A stretch of DNA of 64,000 bases, taken from the NCBI RefSeq assembly GCF_005311025.1, contig NZ_CP031747.1, positions 2,106,954 through 2,170,953 on the forward strand, in the 5' to 3' direction. The position numbers were made by a program, and so were the translations under genes. Of the stretch, positions 50,348 to 58,999 are shown piece by piece; the stretch's first letter is position 1, and the number at the start of each line of letters is the position of its first letter. Source of the stretch: Alcaligenes faecalis (lineage in GTDB: Bacteria > Pseudomonadota > Gammaproteobacteria > Burkholderiales > Burkholderiaceae_B). The notes beneath the pieces were generated by a model. It ran no database searches, had not been told where the DNA came from, and worked only from the letters and a program-made list of their open reading frames with translations.

Positions 50348-50552
50348 CCAAAGCGGAACTTCACAGGCTGATTCACGATGTCCGGTGAAGGTTGGTTGCT
50401 GCCCTTCAACTCAACAAGGCCAATGACTGCTGCCACTCAAAGCAGTCATTGCATTGAACCTTCTTTGCAAGTTCGTTTTGCACCGTGGTATAGCCACAAC
50501 TAGGGTTTTGGGTAGTTCGCCTCAAACTTAATTTGTGCAACGATGTCCCCCA

Positions 50553-52292
50553 TCATCCTCGCCAGCTATCGGCACGCTTTTTGAAGTCGATCTCCTTCCA
50601 CTTCGCTTTCCAGAGTGTGAGATATTTCACGTCACTAGACGAGGGTTCGGGGTCGCATTTTTCCACATACACGACGCACGGCATGATGACGGCGTCCCCG
50701 ATCAGAAGCGCCTCCCCTTGTTCCAGCGCGGGCATGCCCTCGGTCAAATTGCCAAGCGTATCCGGCAGTAGTCGGCGGACATAGCTTTGATCATCGGGGT
50801 TGGTAAGACGCATTGCCAAGAAGTTGGAGCATTGCGAAAAGATAGTCTCTGATATTTCAGACGGTCGCTGGCTCGAAATCAGAAGGCTGATCCCGTACTT
50901 TCGTCCTTCTTTGGCAATGCGTTCGATGGCAGCCAGGGAAGCCTTATAGCGGGCGAGACCACTCTTTGGCGCGTATTTGTGTGCTTCCTCATACACCATC
51001 AAGAATGGTTGATCAGTTTTGCTTTCAACGCGCCGAGCATAATAGCAAAAATCGAACATAAGACGGGAGATCAGCGAAACGGTAATGCTGAGCAGCTCAA
51101 AGGGAATGCCACTGAGGTCGATGATTGTTACGTTCGACTCGCCTCCCGTCTTATAGCCGGTAAACTGTTCAAGCACCTGCTCCAAGGTCGCAGCTTGGGC
51201 CTTCGTGCCAAATATGAAGTCAAGCCGGGAGTTCGAGATTTTCGATCTAATTCGCCGCTCGAATTTGTCGATGCTGCCGTCGGCATAGGAGCCCTTGTTG
51301 ATCTTTCCCCGTTCCGGAGCAGCGAACTCACGCAAAGCTTTGCAGTAGTGCTCCAGCTGCCCCTCAACATCATTGAACGTTTCGGTCGTTCCATCCTTAA
51401 ACTTGATATGCAGTGAGTTCTCGGCATCCTTTGTTTCGCGCGTCAGGTTGCGGAAAGCGTTCGCTATGTGCTGAATGTCATATCGAAGCGGACTGTCGAA
51501 GTTGACCTTCTCGACCGCAGGATTGCTGATCTTCTTTGCAATAGTCACCACGGAACGGAGCAGCGACTCCTGATTGTAGTTATTGTTGTCACCGGACTCC
51601 AGGAACATGTCCTCCATCTCGTCTTCGTTGAGAAGCCAATATGGCAGGATAAGATCCTCGACAGTGATGATATTCGCCTTTGGAAAAGCCGTAGCATATT
51701 CGGAATGAAGATCGAATATCAGGATATGGGAGTTGTTGAGTCCTAGGTACTCTCCGCTTTTTGCGGATACCGCCTTCTGCAGAACCGACGACACACTCGA
51801 CGATTTTCCTGATCCCGAAGCACCGACAACAGCAATATGTTTGTTGAAAAACCGGTCGCCATGAACAGGTACAACGATATCACGTTGCCTGGTCAATGAA
51901 GAAAAGCAAAAGCGGTCTTCAGCCGCATAGCAGTCTGCATAGATGGCTGCGATTTCCGCTTTCGTCGCCGGGACGACCTTCTTTGGCGGAATGGCGAGTT
52001 CGTCACCGCCGCGATTGAACTTCCCGTCTTTAAGTGTCCCGAGAGGATACGCATCAATCATATAGACGCGCTTGTAGTCACTGCTGCCGTCACCTTTCAC
52101 CTCTTTCATTTCGATTGAAAAGCTTTCGATGATGCAGATGAGAGAAACGTTGTCATTGTCCGATACCTTGAGAAATGACCCAACACGAAGAGACTCTCCA
52201 GCCGCCTGGAAGTTCAAAAGATCATCGACGGCCACTCGGACTTTGTTGGGGTAAACGGCGACAACCTCAGCATTGGCGATTTCTTCAGTCAT
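50553..52292 (-). CDS. HerA-type ATPase (DUF87), probable anti-phage defence component
   Basis: 579 residues. N-terminal beta-barrel-like HAS domain (about 1-110), Walker A VVGASGSGKSSS (157-166), Walker B FLMVYEEAH (430-438), and the C-terminal sensor motif SSQRPSEIS (473-481). This is the HerA/FtsK-like hexameric translocase architecture. It lies nine bases after the DUF4297 nuclease gene, with which it would form a complex. HerA-DUF4297 pairs are reported anti-phage systems. Base composition is lower in G+C than neighbouring genes, indicating transfer. A role in DNA repair, as in archaeal HerA-NurA, is the alternative but less likely in this setting. Confidence 0.88.
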   Translation of the reverse strand: MTEEIANAEVVAVYPNKVRVAVDDLLNFQAAGESLRVGSFLKVSDNDNVSLICIIESFSIEMKEVKGDGSSDYKRVYMIDAYPLGTLKDGKFNRGGDELAIPPKKVVPATKAEIAAIYADCYAAEDRFCFSSLTRQRDIVVPVHGDRFFNKHIAVVGASGSGKSSSVSSVLQKAVSAKSGEYLGLNNSHILIFDLHSEYATAFPKANIITVEDLILPYWLLNEDEMEDMFLESGDNNNYNQESLLRSVVTIAKKISNPAVEKVNFDSPLRYDIQHIANAFRNLTRETKDAENSLHIKFKDGTTETFNDVEGQLEHYCKALREFAAPERGKINKGSYADGSIDKFERRIRSKISNSRLDFIFGTKAQAATLEQVLEQFTGYKTGGESNVTIIDLSGIPFELLSITVSLISRLMFDFCYYARRVESKTDQPFLMVYEEAHKYAPKSGLARYKASLAAIERIAKEGRKYGISLLISSQRPSEISETIFSQCSNFLAMRLTNPDDQSYVRRLLPDTLGNLTEGMPALEQGEALLIGDAVIMPCVVYVEKCDPEPSSSDVKYLTLWKAKWKEIDFKKRADSWRG

Positions 52293-52301
52293 TGTTCGTT
52301 C

Positions 52302-53552
52302 TCAGATAATTTTCGTGATTGTGGAGATGCTACTGATGGGGATCGAATACATCCTACTATTTGGACCCGGCAGCGCCATGGTTGCAGGGCGTTCAAGGAA
52401 GAAGTCGTATATATGACATAACTTCCGCCCCACCCTATCGAGGACCTCCAGCAACTGGTCAACGTCGTCAACAAAACGAATTTCGATCTGGTGCTCTTGG
52501 GTCTGCTGGCTGTGAACGTGATCGATGCGGAATGGCGATCCGCGATATGGGAAACCGTCTACGAAAACTGTTCCAGTATTGAAAAGCATGTTCTTCACTT
52601 GCATTATGAGTTTTTCATCCGCGCCTCGTAACAGGATGAATGGCGCGTAGCGCTCGGAATTCTGGATGCGGCGCTTCTTTGCCGAGCTCCAGTTGTTGCC
52701 GATTGCTCTGAGTTGGTCGCAGACAACCGAACCGTCGGTTGACGCACTGCATTCAATGATGAAAGCACGGACGATTCCTGCGCCGTTCGTGGGCGAGAAG
52801 TAGAGGCGTTTCATATGCTTTGCATAATCGGTTGCTTCCTTCTCTCGGAGAAGCCAACGATTATGGACAGCCTGAGAGCCTTTGAGCACTTCCTGCAAAT
52901 CACGACGGGTAGTCTTGCGATCGTTGTGATCTTTTTTTGTGGCTAATTTCGCAATGTAATCAAGGGCTATTGGATAGTAAAAACCTTCAGCCTCAAACTC
53001 TGAGACGCGTTGACTATTTCTTATTGCCTCGATGACGATGGTGCGATGCTCAGAAAATTCTGCCGAAATTTGTATGCTGAAGTTTTTACAAAACGCCTCA
53101 ATCAACTCATCAGGCGCGGCCATTCCGTCGAGTAGAGATTTTGTTTCGTATGTTTTCGTACCGTCAGCAGCCTTCGCTTCTTTGCGATATTCCATCACCA
53201 ATTTAAAGCGCTCGACAGAAAACTCATTAATATCGATATTAACTTCTGAAAAGTGCCCGTACAGCCGGTATTTTCGGCTTACCCGTTGCGCCTCTTCGAG
53301 CCCAATGAAATGGGTAAAGAGCTTATGCAGGGGATCACGCAACACCGAGTTTGTCAGGTTCTGCGCTGCATAGTATTTTACCTGTCCGTAAATGACGCCT
53401 TCATCGGTGTAGCGGTCGAAATCTTCAATTCCCTCGATAACGACTTCATCGCTCAGGTCCGCGTTTAGGATTTCGAGCAAGGCAGCGTCAAGTTGGTAAA
53501 AATACCCTCTGATCGAAGCGGTCGCTTCGCGTTTCTTGTCTACCTCCAGCAT
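52302..53552 (-). CDS. DUF4297 (Cap4-type) nuclease of a HerA-associated defence system
   Basis: About 416 residues from the ATG at 53552, chosen because GGAG lies 6 bases before it; an upstream ATG at 53582 would add ten residues but lacks a ribosome binding site. The N-terminal part, IRGYFYQLDAALLEIL then EVVIEGIEDFDRYTDEGVIYGQVKYY, has the Glu/Asp and Q-x-K signature of the DUF4297/Cap4 dsDNA endonuclease fold (PD-(D/E)xK). The C-terminal two thirds show no domain that I recognise; no SAVED domain is apparent. With the HerA ATPase it probably forms an anti-phage complex that degrades DNA when triggered. Confidence 0.8.
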   Translation of the reverse strand: MLEVDKKREATASIRGYFYQLDAALLEILNADLSDEVVIEGIEDFDRYTDEGVIYGQVKYYAAQNLTNSVLRDPLHKLFTHFIGLEEAQRVSRKYRLYGHFSEVNIDINEFSVERFKLVMEYRKEAKAADGTKTYETKSLLDGMAAPDELIEAFCKNFSIQISAEFSEHRTIVIEAIRNSQRVSEFEAEGFYYPIALDYIAKLATKKDHNDRKTTRRDLQEVLKGSQAVHNRWLLREKEATDYAKHMKRLYFSPTNGAGIVRAFIIECSASTDGSVVCDQLRAIGNNWSSAKKRRIQNSERYAPFILLRGADEKLIMQVKNMLFNTGTVFVDGFPYRGSPFRIDHVHSQQTQEHQIEIRFVDDVDQLLEVLDRVGRKLCHIYDFFLERPATMALPGPNSRMYSIPISSISTITKII

Positions 53553-53651
53553 CCTCGGCTCCAAATTAATCCCTTTTGGCATTATAAAAGCTGATCGTCA
53601 GCAGTCGCTGCAAAACAGACCCTCAATTGCATTTTTGAACTTCCGCTCCTA

Positions 53652-53665
53652 GTCGAAAGCAGACA
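53652..53665 (-). repeat. Inverted repeat at the right of the HerA-DUF4297 island
   Basis: GTCGAAAGCAGACA, the exact inverse of 50334-50347. It lies about 100 bases outside the nuclease gene start. Confidence 0.55.
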
Positions 53666-53791
53666 GAATAATAACTAAAAAAAAGAAATGTGTCTCTATA
53701 TCGAATGAATAGAAAACTGGATCGTTCGCTAGTTTTTTTATTTAAAGTGTCAGTAATTACAGAGAAGTTTTAAAAACCTTTAAAGAGAGCA

Positions 53792-53816
53792 ATTTAATGC
53801 TTTGATAGCATTAAAT
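53792..53816. other. AT-rich hairpin
   Basis: ATTTAATGCT-ttgat-AGCATTAAAT, a perfect 10-bp stem, followed by AATGTTTTATTTTTT. It may be a terminator for a remnant transcript or a protein site. Confidence 0.4.
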
Positions 53817-54054
53817 AATGTTTTATTTTTTGTAGAGATAGCTACTAGTTGGTGGATATATGCGGTGCCAATAGCAGTTAGGGGTTTTGAGTGGGCTCTG
53901 GGAGGCTGCAAACCTTTACCATAACAACTACAAGATGCAGCCGACAGGTCGCTATGTAGATAAAGGTAGCTTGCGCCATCCAAAAAGACAGCGGGTTCAG
54001 ACTGCATTCCTATGCGACCGACTCCGCTGTACAGACCCGCTAAGGAGAACAAAA

Positions 54055-54798
54055 ATGGATTTAGGAATTACTGGACGACGTGCCTTGATCTGTGGCGCGT
54101 CGAGTGGTTTGGGACTGGCCTGTGCTCAAGCACTAACCGCTGAAGGCGTGCAAGTTATCCTAGTATCCCGTAGTGAACATAAGCTACAAGAAGCTGCCAA
54201 ACAGATTGAAGCCTCTACCGGTATTGCAGCTAAATGGATTGCCGCTGATCTTTCTCAGGCAGCCGACAGACAAGCCGTAGCTGCCGCGTGCTCAGACATC
54301 GACATTCTGGTGACCAACGCGGGCGGGCCTCCGTCTATGCCTTTTGCTCAGTTGGAGACCACTCATTGGCAAGCCGCTCTGGAGCAAAACTTCCTGGCAG
54401 CGGTGGAGTTAATTCAGGCTGTATTGCCAGGCATGGTGAGCCGCCGCTTCGGCCGCATCGTCAATATCACTTCGGTTTCTGTCCGTTCGCCTGTGACCAA
54501 CTTGGAGTTGTCCACTGCCGCTCGTATGGCCTTGACTGGCTTCGTCGCCAGTGTGTCTCGCGAAGTAGCCCAGCATAACGTGGCGATCAATAACCTATTG
54601 CCCGGCACCATCATGACGGATCGCTTGCGAGAGTTGGGGTCTGTGGCAGAGCAGATGATTGCGTCTGTACCAGCAGGACGAGCTGGAACGCCGAGCGAAT
54701 TTGGTGCTGCATGTGCCTTCTTGTGCAGCGAGGTCGCAGGTTTTATCGTAGGTCAGAATTTGGCTATTGATGGCGGTTTGGTACGAGCTACGATCTGA
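54055..54798 (+). CDS. SDR-family oxidoreductase with atypical active site
   Basis: 247 residues from the ATG at 54055, with a GGAG site; the open frame upstream is not coding. The nucleotide-binding CGASSGLGLACAQAL and NAGGPP are intact. In the active-site region NITSVSVRSPVTNLELSTAARMAL, the Ser is present, but the usual Tyr-x3-Lys is replaced by Ser-x3-Arg. This matches a known SDR subgroup annotated as 3-oxoacyl-ACP reductase-like, whose chemistry is undefined. It lies just right of the island and ahead of the DJ-1-type gene. Confidence 0.85.
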   Translation: MDLGITGRRALICGASSGLGLACAQALTAEGVQVILVSRSEHKLQEAAKQIEASTGIAAKWIAADLSQAADRQAVAAACSDIDILVTNAGGPPSMPFAQLETTHWQAALEQNFLAAVELIQAVLPGMVSRRFGRIVNITSVSVRSPVTNLELSTAARMALTGFVASVSREVAQHNVAINNLLPGTIMTDRLRELGSVAEQMIASVPAGRAGTPSEFGAACAFLCSEVAGFIVGQNLAIDGGLVRATI

Positions 54799-54830
54799 GT
54801 TATTGAGTTTCAACCATGAAGGGGCACACC

Positions 54831-55475
54831 ATGAGCGGTAAGGCAGCATCGGCTACATCCACCAGCACAACAGGGAACACGACAAAAAAACAAATCGGCA
54901 TTGTGCTGTTTGATCAGTTTGAAACTCTCGATGTATTCGGGCCGGTGGAAATGTGGGGTGGGATGCCGGATTACGAGATGCTCATGGTGTCTCAGCAGGG
55001 TGGGCTGGTTCGGTCGTCTCAAGGGATAGAAACCCAGACTTCCTATAGTTTCGAGACGGCTCCGCAGTTCGACATTCTGATGGTTCCCGGCGGTATGGGA
55101 ACGCGTAGCGAAATCAACAACCCTGCCATGTTGGCCTTCATTCAGAAGCAGGACAAGGCAACGCAGTGGACGGTGTCGGTGTGTACGGGGGCGGCTTTAT
55201 TGGCCAAGGCGGGTGTTCTGAAGCAGCGCCGGGCTACGTCGAACAAGCTGGCGTTTGATTTTGCGGTGGCTCAGGATGGGGATGTGCTGTGGCAAAAGCA
55301 GGCCCGATGGGTGTTTGATGGCAAGTACGTCACATCCTCGGGGGTATCGGCGGGGACGGATATGGCTTTGGCCCTGGTCGAGAAGCTTTACAACCGTGAG
55401 CAAGCTGAAAGCATTGCGCATTGGACCGAGTACGTCTGGAACAGTGATCCGACGATTGATCCGTTTGCGCGCTAG
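54831..55475 (+). CDS. DJ-1/PfpI family protein
   Basis: 214 residues from the ATG at 54831, which has an AAGGGG site; an ATG at 54816 adds five residues. After a low-complexity Ser/Thr-rich tail, the domain starts at KQIGIVLFDQFETLDVFGPVEMW. The nucleophilic elbow is SVCTGAALLAKAG with Cys, and TSSGVSAGTDMALALVEKLY follows. The family includes isonitrile hydratase-like and AraC-associated forms; there is no DNA-binding domain here. It follows the SDR gene, with which it may be co-transcribed. No substrate can be named. Confidence 0.85.
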   Translation: MSGKAASATSTSTTGNTTKKQIGIVLFDQFETLDVFGPVEMWGGMPDYEMLMVSQQGGLVRSSQGIETQTSYSFETAPQFDILMVPGGMGTRSEINNPAMLAFIQKQDKATQWTVSVCTGAALLAKAGVLKQRRATSNKLAFDFAVAQDGDVLWQKQARWVFDGKYVTSSGVSAGTDMALALVEKLYNREQAESIAHWTEYVWNSDPTIDPFAR

Positions 55476-55593
55476 GGCCGGTACTCGCTGGGAATAGTTG
55501 TTTGGTGAAGGGTTTAGAAGTCGGGGGCTTGGCGTCGGTAGCTGATTGCAGCTAATGCCATCAGCTTATCTAGCATCCCGACTTGATACGCGC

Positions 55594-56589
55594 CTACTTC
55601 CAGCGTTCCTTGCGCCAGGCTTCTTGTGCCACAGCGTCCAGAAAAGTCCAGGCGACAAAGCGGCTTTGTTTTTGTCCCTGCGTCATTTCTACGGTTTTGA
55701 CCTTAACCGCTTTGGCCTTTTTCAAGGCATTCAACACTCCGGGTACGTTCGATGCTTTGGACACCAAGGTGCTGAACCAAAGCACTTGCCCGCCTACGGT
55801 CACACTTTCTTCTATCATGCGGCGGATGAAAAGCGCCTCGCCGCCTTCGTACCAGAGTTCCGTATTCTGTCCACCAAAGTTCAGCACGGGAGCATTCTGC
55901 TTGGGCGCGGCCTTACCCAAACCACGCCATTTACGTTGACTACCGCTTACTGCCTCTTCCTGCGATGAATGGAAGGGCGGGTTGCAGAGCGTCAGGTCAA
56001 AGTAATCATTCGCGCCTAGCAGGCCCTTGAAAATATGTCTGGGTGATTTTTGCTGGCGCAATTTGATTGCAGCCGATAAGCCCGGGTTCGCGTGAATAAT
56101 GCTTCGTGCAGAAGTCAGCGCATCAGCGTCTATGTCGGACCCTAGAAACTGCCAGCCATATTCGGTATGGCCGATCAATGGGTAGATCGCATTTGCGCCT
56201 ACGCCAATATCAAGGACGTGTACTGCCTCACCACGGGGAATGCTCCCCTTATTGCTGTTGGCCAGCAAATCGGCCAGGTAGTGCACGTAGTCGGCCCGGC
56301 CCGGTATAGGAGGGCAGAGGTAATCGGCAGGAATATCCCAATGCGCTATGCCGTAAAAACTCTTCAGAAGAGCACGATTCAGGGTTTTGACGGCATTCGG
56401 ATCGGCGAAGTTGATGCTTTGATCACCGTAGGGATTCACAAAAACGAATTCAGCCAGCTCGGGCGTGTCTTTGATGAGGGCATCAAAGTCGTAACGCCCC
56501 TGATGGCGGTTGCGTGGGTGGAGCTGAGCCGCCGTTTTATTTGAAGTGGGTAATTCGGCGTTGGAATTACCTTTTTTTGGAGATGGCAT
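55594..56589 (-). CDS. rlmF: 23S rRNA (adenine1618-N6)-methyltransferase
   Basis: 331 residues. Start [30 protein letters not shown]-binding [16 protein letters not shown], catalytic NPPFH ([13 protein letters not shown]) and [11 protein letters not shown] are diagnostic of RlmF/YbiN. It methylates A1618 in 23S rRNA. The first 20 residues are Ser/Asn/Lys-rich. Convergent with the DJ-1-type gene. Confidence 0.94.
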   Translation of the reverse strand: MPSPKKGNSNAELPTSNKTAAQLHPRNRHQGRYDFDALIKDTPELAEFVFVNPYGDQSINFADPNAVKTLNRALLKSFYGIAHWDIPADYLCPPIPGRADYVHYLADLLANSNKGSIPRGEAVHVLDIGVGANAIYPLIGHTEYGWQFLGSDIDADALTSARSIIHANPGLSAAIKLRQQKSPRHIFKGLLGANDYFDLTLCNPPFHSSQEEAVSGSQRKWRGLGKAAPKQNAPVLNFGGQNTELWYEGGEALFIRRMIEESVTVGGQVLWFSTLVSKASNVPGVLNALKKAKAVKVKTVEMTQGQKQSRFVAWTFLDAVAQEAWRKERWK

Positions 56590-56725
56590 TGGAATCCGAA
56601 ATTGGCCGGGGTAAGTCTGAGTCGTGGCGCTGCTACGTTTTTAAAGCAAAGCATCAGGGCTAAAGAAGGAGCGATGCTGACTGCGACAAGGCATTTCGCA
56701 TCGCGTCCTTCTCCAGCTTTAAAGC

Positions 56726-57187
56726 TTAGTTCTTGCCCGTGCTGCCAAAGCCACCCGTACCGCGCTCGGTTTCGGTAGAGAATTCGTTCACAAACTGCAG
56801 TGCCACTTGCACCACAGGCTGGAACATCAGCTGGGCGATACGCTCGCCGGGTTGGATCACGTAGTCCTGATCGCTGTCGTTGGCCAGAATCACGCCGATT
56901 TCGCCGTGGTAGTCGGCATCAATGACGCCAATGCCTTGTGCTACACGCACGCCATGCTTCAGGGACAGGCCCGAACGTGAAGCGACGATAGCGACTAGGC
57001 CAGGGTCCATCATATTGATGGCCAGGCCTGTTTTAACCAGCGTACGGCCGCCTGCAGGCAGGGTAACGGCTTCGCTCAGGCAAGCGCGCAGGTCCATGGC
57101 GGCGGAGCCGTCCGTGGCGTAGCTGGGGGCTTCGATGGTCGTGCCCAACAAGTCATTGACGATGCGAGCTTCAATACGGCGGTGCAT
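56726..57187 (-). CDS. dut: dUTP diphosphatase
   Basis: 153 residues from the ATG at 57187 ([15 protein letters not shown]). Motifs in order: [45 protein letters not shown] and [12 protein letters not shown] at the C-terminus. A trimeric dUTPase, removing dUTP and supplying dUMP. A terminator lies 14 bases before its start, so it is expected to have its own expression or depend on read-through from coaBC. Confidence 0.97.
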   Translation of the reverse strand: MHRRIEARIVNDLLGTTIEAPSYATDGSAAMDLRACLSEAVTLPAGGRTLVKTGLAINMMDPGLVAIVASRSGLSLKHGVRVAQGIGVIDADYHGEIGVILANDSDQDYVIQPGERIAQLMFQPVVQVALQFVNEFSTETERGTGGFGSTGKN

Positions 57188-57200
57188 AGACGGTATCCTG

Positions 57201-57236
57201 AAAAAAAAGAGGCAGCGCACCTGCTTTAGCGCTGCC
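57201..57236 (-). terminator. Terminator between coaBC and dut
   Basis: On the minus strand GGCAGCGC / GCGCTGCC with a 10-base loop is followed by CTCTTTTTTTT. It sits after coaBC and only 14 bases before the dut start codon. Confidence 0.85.
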
Positions 57237-57260
57237 CGTCATCATAAAAGAGAAAAGGGA

Positions 57261-58445
57261 TTAAAGCCGCTGGGCGATGTTTTGCACCAGCTGGCGTGCG
57301 GCCAGCAGTTTGTCCTGGGCGGGCCATTGCATATGGCCTTGCTCGTCAAACAACACCAGTTCGGTGTCATCGGCGTTCATGGCGCGCTGGGCCAGGTTGG
57401 CAACAAGCAAGGGTACGTTCTTGCGTTGACGTTTGGCTTGGGCGTGCTCGATCAAGTTGTCTGTCTCGGCGGCAAAGCCGACGCAGAAAGGACCGTTCTT
57501 CAGGGCGGCAACCTCGGCCAGAATGTCGGGATTTGGGCTGAATTGCAGGTCTGGTGTGGCTTGTTCGGACGTCTTCTTGATCTTGATGTCGCTGGCATTG
57601 CTGACGTACCAGTCTGCGACCGCTGCAACGCTGATAAAGATATCGGCATCATCCACTTGGGACATGACGGTGGCGTGCATCTGACGGGCGGTTTCTACAT
57701 TGATGCGACGTACCTGGTAGGGCGTTTCCAGTGCAACGGGGCCGGAGACCAGCGTCACTTGCGCACCGGCTTCTTGAGCCGCACGGGCAATGGCGTAGCC
57801 CATCTTGCCGGAGGAACGGTTGCTGATGACGCGCACTGGGTCAATCGGCTCGCTGGTCGGGCCAGCGGTGATCAGGACGCGTTTGCCCGCCAACAGCTTG
57901 GGCTGAAAGAAGGACGTGAGCTCTGCCAGCAATTGGGCAGGTTCCAGCATGCGGCCATCGCCGGTTTCACCACAGGCTTGGTCGCCACTGCCAGGGCCAA
58001 GAATGTGCACACCGTCACGGCGCAGTTGTTCGACATTGCGCTGGGTGGCCGGGTGCAGCCACATTTCTCGGTTCATGGCTGGGGCGATCAGCAGGGGGCA
58101 GTGCCCACGCGCTACACAAAGGGTGCTGAGCAAGTCGTCGGCCAGGCCGTAGGCCAGCTTGGCCATGAAGTTGGTGCTGGCGGGGGCGATCAGGATGGCG
58201 TCCGCATCCCGGCTAAGCTGGATGTGGGCCATATTGTTGGGAACACGTGCATCCCACAGGTCGGTATAGACGGTACGGCCCGACAAGGCCTGAAAGGTCA
58301 CCGGGCTGATGAAGCGCGTGGCCGATTCAGTCATGACCACATCAATCCGGGCACCCAGGTCCTGGCTGCGACGCAAGAGCTCGGCAGTTTTATAAGCAGC
58401 GATGCCGCCGGTGATGCCAAACACCAGTTTTTTATTGCTAAGCAT
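57261..58445 (-). CDS. coaBC: Phosphopantothenoylcysteine decarboxylase / phosphopantothenate-cysteine ligase
   Basis: 394 residues. N-terminal flavodoxin-like CoaC ([36 protein letters not shown]) and C-terminal CoaB ligase ([37 protein letters not shown]). It performs two steps of coenzyme A synthesis. It follows lspA on the same strand. Confidence 0.96.
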   Translation of the reverse strand: MLSNKKLVFGITGGIAAYKTAELLRRSQDLGARIDVVMTESATRFISPVTFQALSGRTVYTDLWDARVPNNMAHIQLSRDADAILIAPASTNFMAKLAYGLADDLLSTLCVARGHCPLLIAPAMNREMWLHPATQRNVEQLRRDGVHILGPGSGDQACGETGDGRMLEPAQLLAELTSFFQPKLLAGKRVLITAGPTSEPIDPVRVISNRSSGKMGYAIARAAQEAGAQVTLVSGPVALETPYQVRRINVETARQMHATVMSQVDDADIFISVAAVADWYVSNASDIKIKKTSEQATPDLQFSPNPDILAEVAALKNGPFCVGFAAETDNLIEHAQAKRQRKNVPLLVANLAQRAMNADDTELVLFDEQGHMQWPAQDKLLAARQLVQNIAQRL

Positions 58446-58465
58446 AGGACATGATCCTTACAGAC

Positions 58466-58999
58466 TCAGGAGCGCTGTCGTTTGTTGCGGCGCATGCGCA
58501 TGAACTCGTCCAGCACCAACAGGGCAGCGCCGCAGCTGATGGCGACGTCGGCAATATTGAAGGCCGGAAAGTAGGATTGATTCCAGTAGAACAGCAGAAA
58601 ATCTACCACGTGCCCGTGCATCAGGCGATCCACCACGTTGCCGATGGCACCGCCCAGAATCAGGCTAAGCGACAGGCAAAACAAGGGTTGCTTGGCCGAA
58701 CGGCGCAGCATGGTCACGATAAATACCGTGGCAACGGCTGCGATGCCGACAAAGAACCAGCGCTGCCAACCCTGACCACCGGCCAGGAAGCTGAATGCCG
58801 CGCCGGGGTTGTAGAGCAGGGTGAAATCAAAAAAGGGCAGGATATTCCAACGTTCCTGATAGAACAGGTTGCTGTCGAAATACTGTTTGGTCCATTGGTC
58901 CAGGCCGACAATAAAGGCGGCCAGACCAATCCAGGCCCAGAACTGCCGCGAGGGCAGTCGGGCCTGGCCGGGAGAAGGGGCCATGTCCTTATCAGGCAT
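58466..58999 (-). CDS. lspA: Lipoprotein signal peptidase
   Basis: 178 residues from the ATG at 58999, overlapping the ileS stop by eight bases. Four membrane segments. Catalytic Asp residues lie in [19 protein letters not shown] and [11 protein letters not shown], and [15 protein letters not shown] is conserved. It cleaves prolipoprotein signal peptides in the inner membrane. Confidence 0.95.
   Translation of the reverse strand: MPDKDMAPSPGQARLPSRQFWAWIGLAAFIVGLDQWTKQYFDSNLFYQERWNILPFFDFTLLYNPGAAFSFLAGGQGWQRWFFVGIAAVATVFIVTMLRRSAKQPLFCLSLSLILGGAIGNVVDRLMHGHVVDFLLFYWNQSYFPAFNIADVAISCGAALLVLDEFMRMRRNKRQRS

Larger units (their letters stand above)
50233..50552. other. Intergenic region at the left edge of the island
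   Basis: 320 bases with no gene that I can support. It contains the livF terminator (50252-50288) and from about 50330 a set of short degenerate repeats (see the separate repeat entries), which mark the junction between the chromosome and the lower-GC island. Confidence 0.6.
53583..54054. other. AT-rich region at the right edge of the island
   Basis: About 470 bases with no gene that I can support. The part from 53680 to 53880 is clearly AT-rich. It contains the right copy of the 14-bp inverted repeat (53652-53665) and a hairpin at 53792-53816. It must hold the promoters of the DUF4297-HerA operon (minus) and the SDR gene (plus). Confidence 0.6.

Noticed and set aside
50334-53665. Insertion sequence with the 14-bp repeats as terminal inverted repeats
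   Set aside because: No transposase is encoded between the repeats and no target-site duplication was seen; the two genes are a HerA ATPase and a nuclease.
53780-54052. A 90-codon minus-strand frame in the AT-rich gap
   Set aside because: No ribosome binding site or known similarity; it overlaps the promoter region of the SDR gene and looks like chance.
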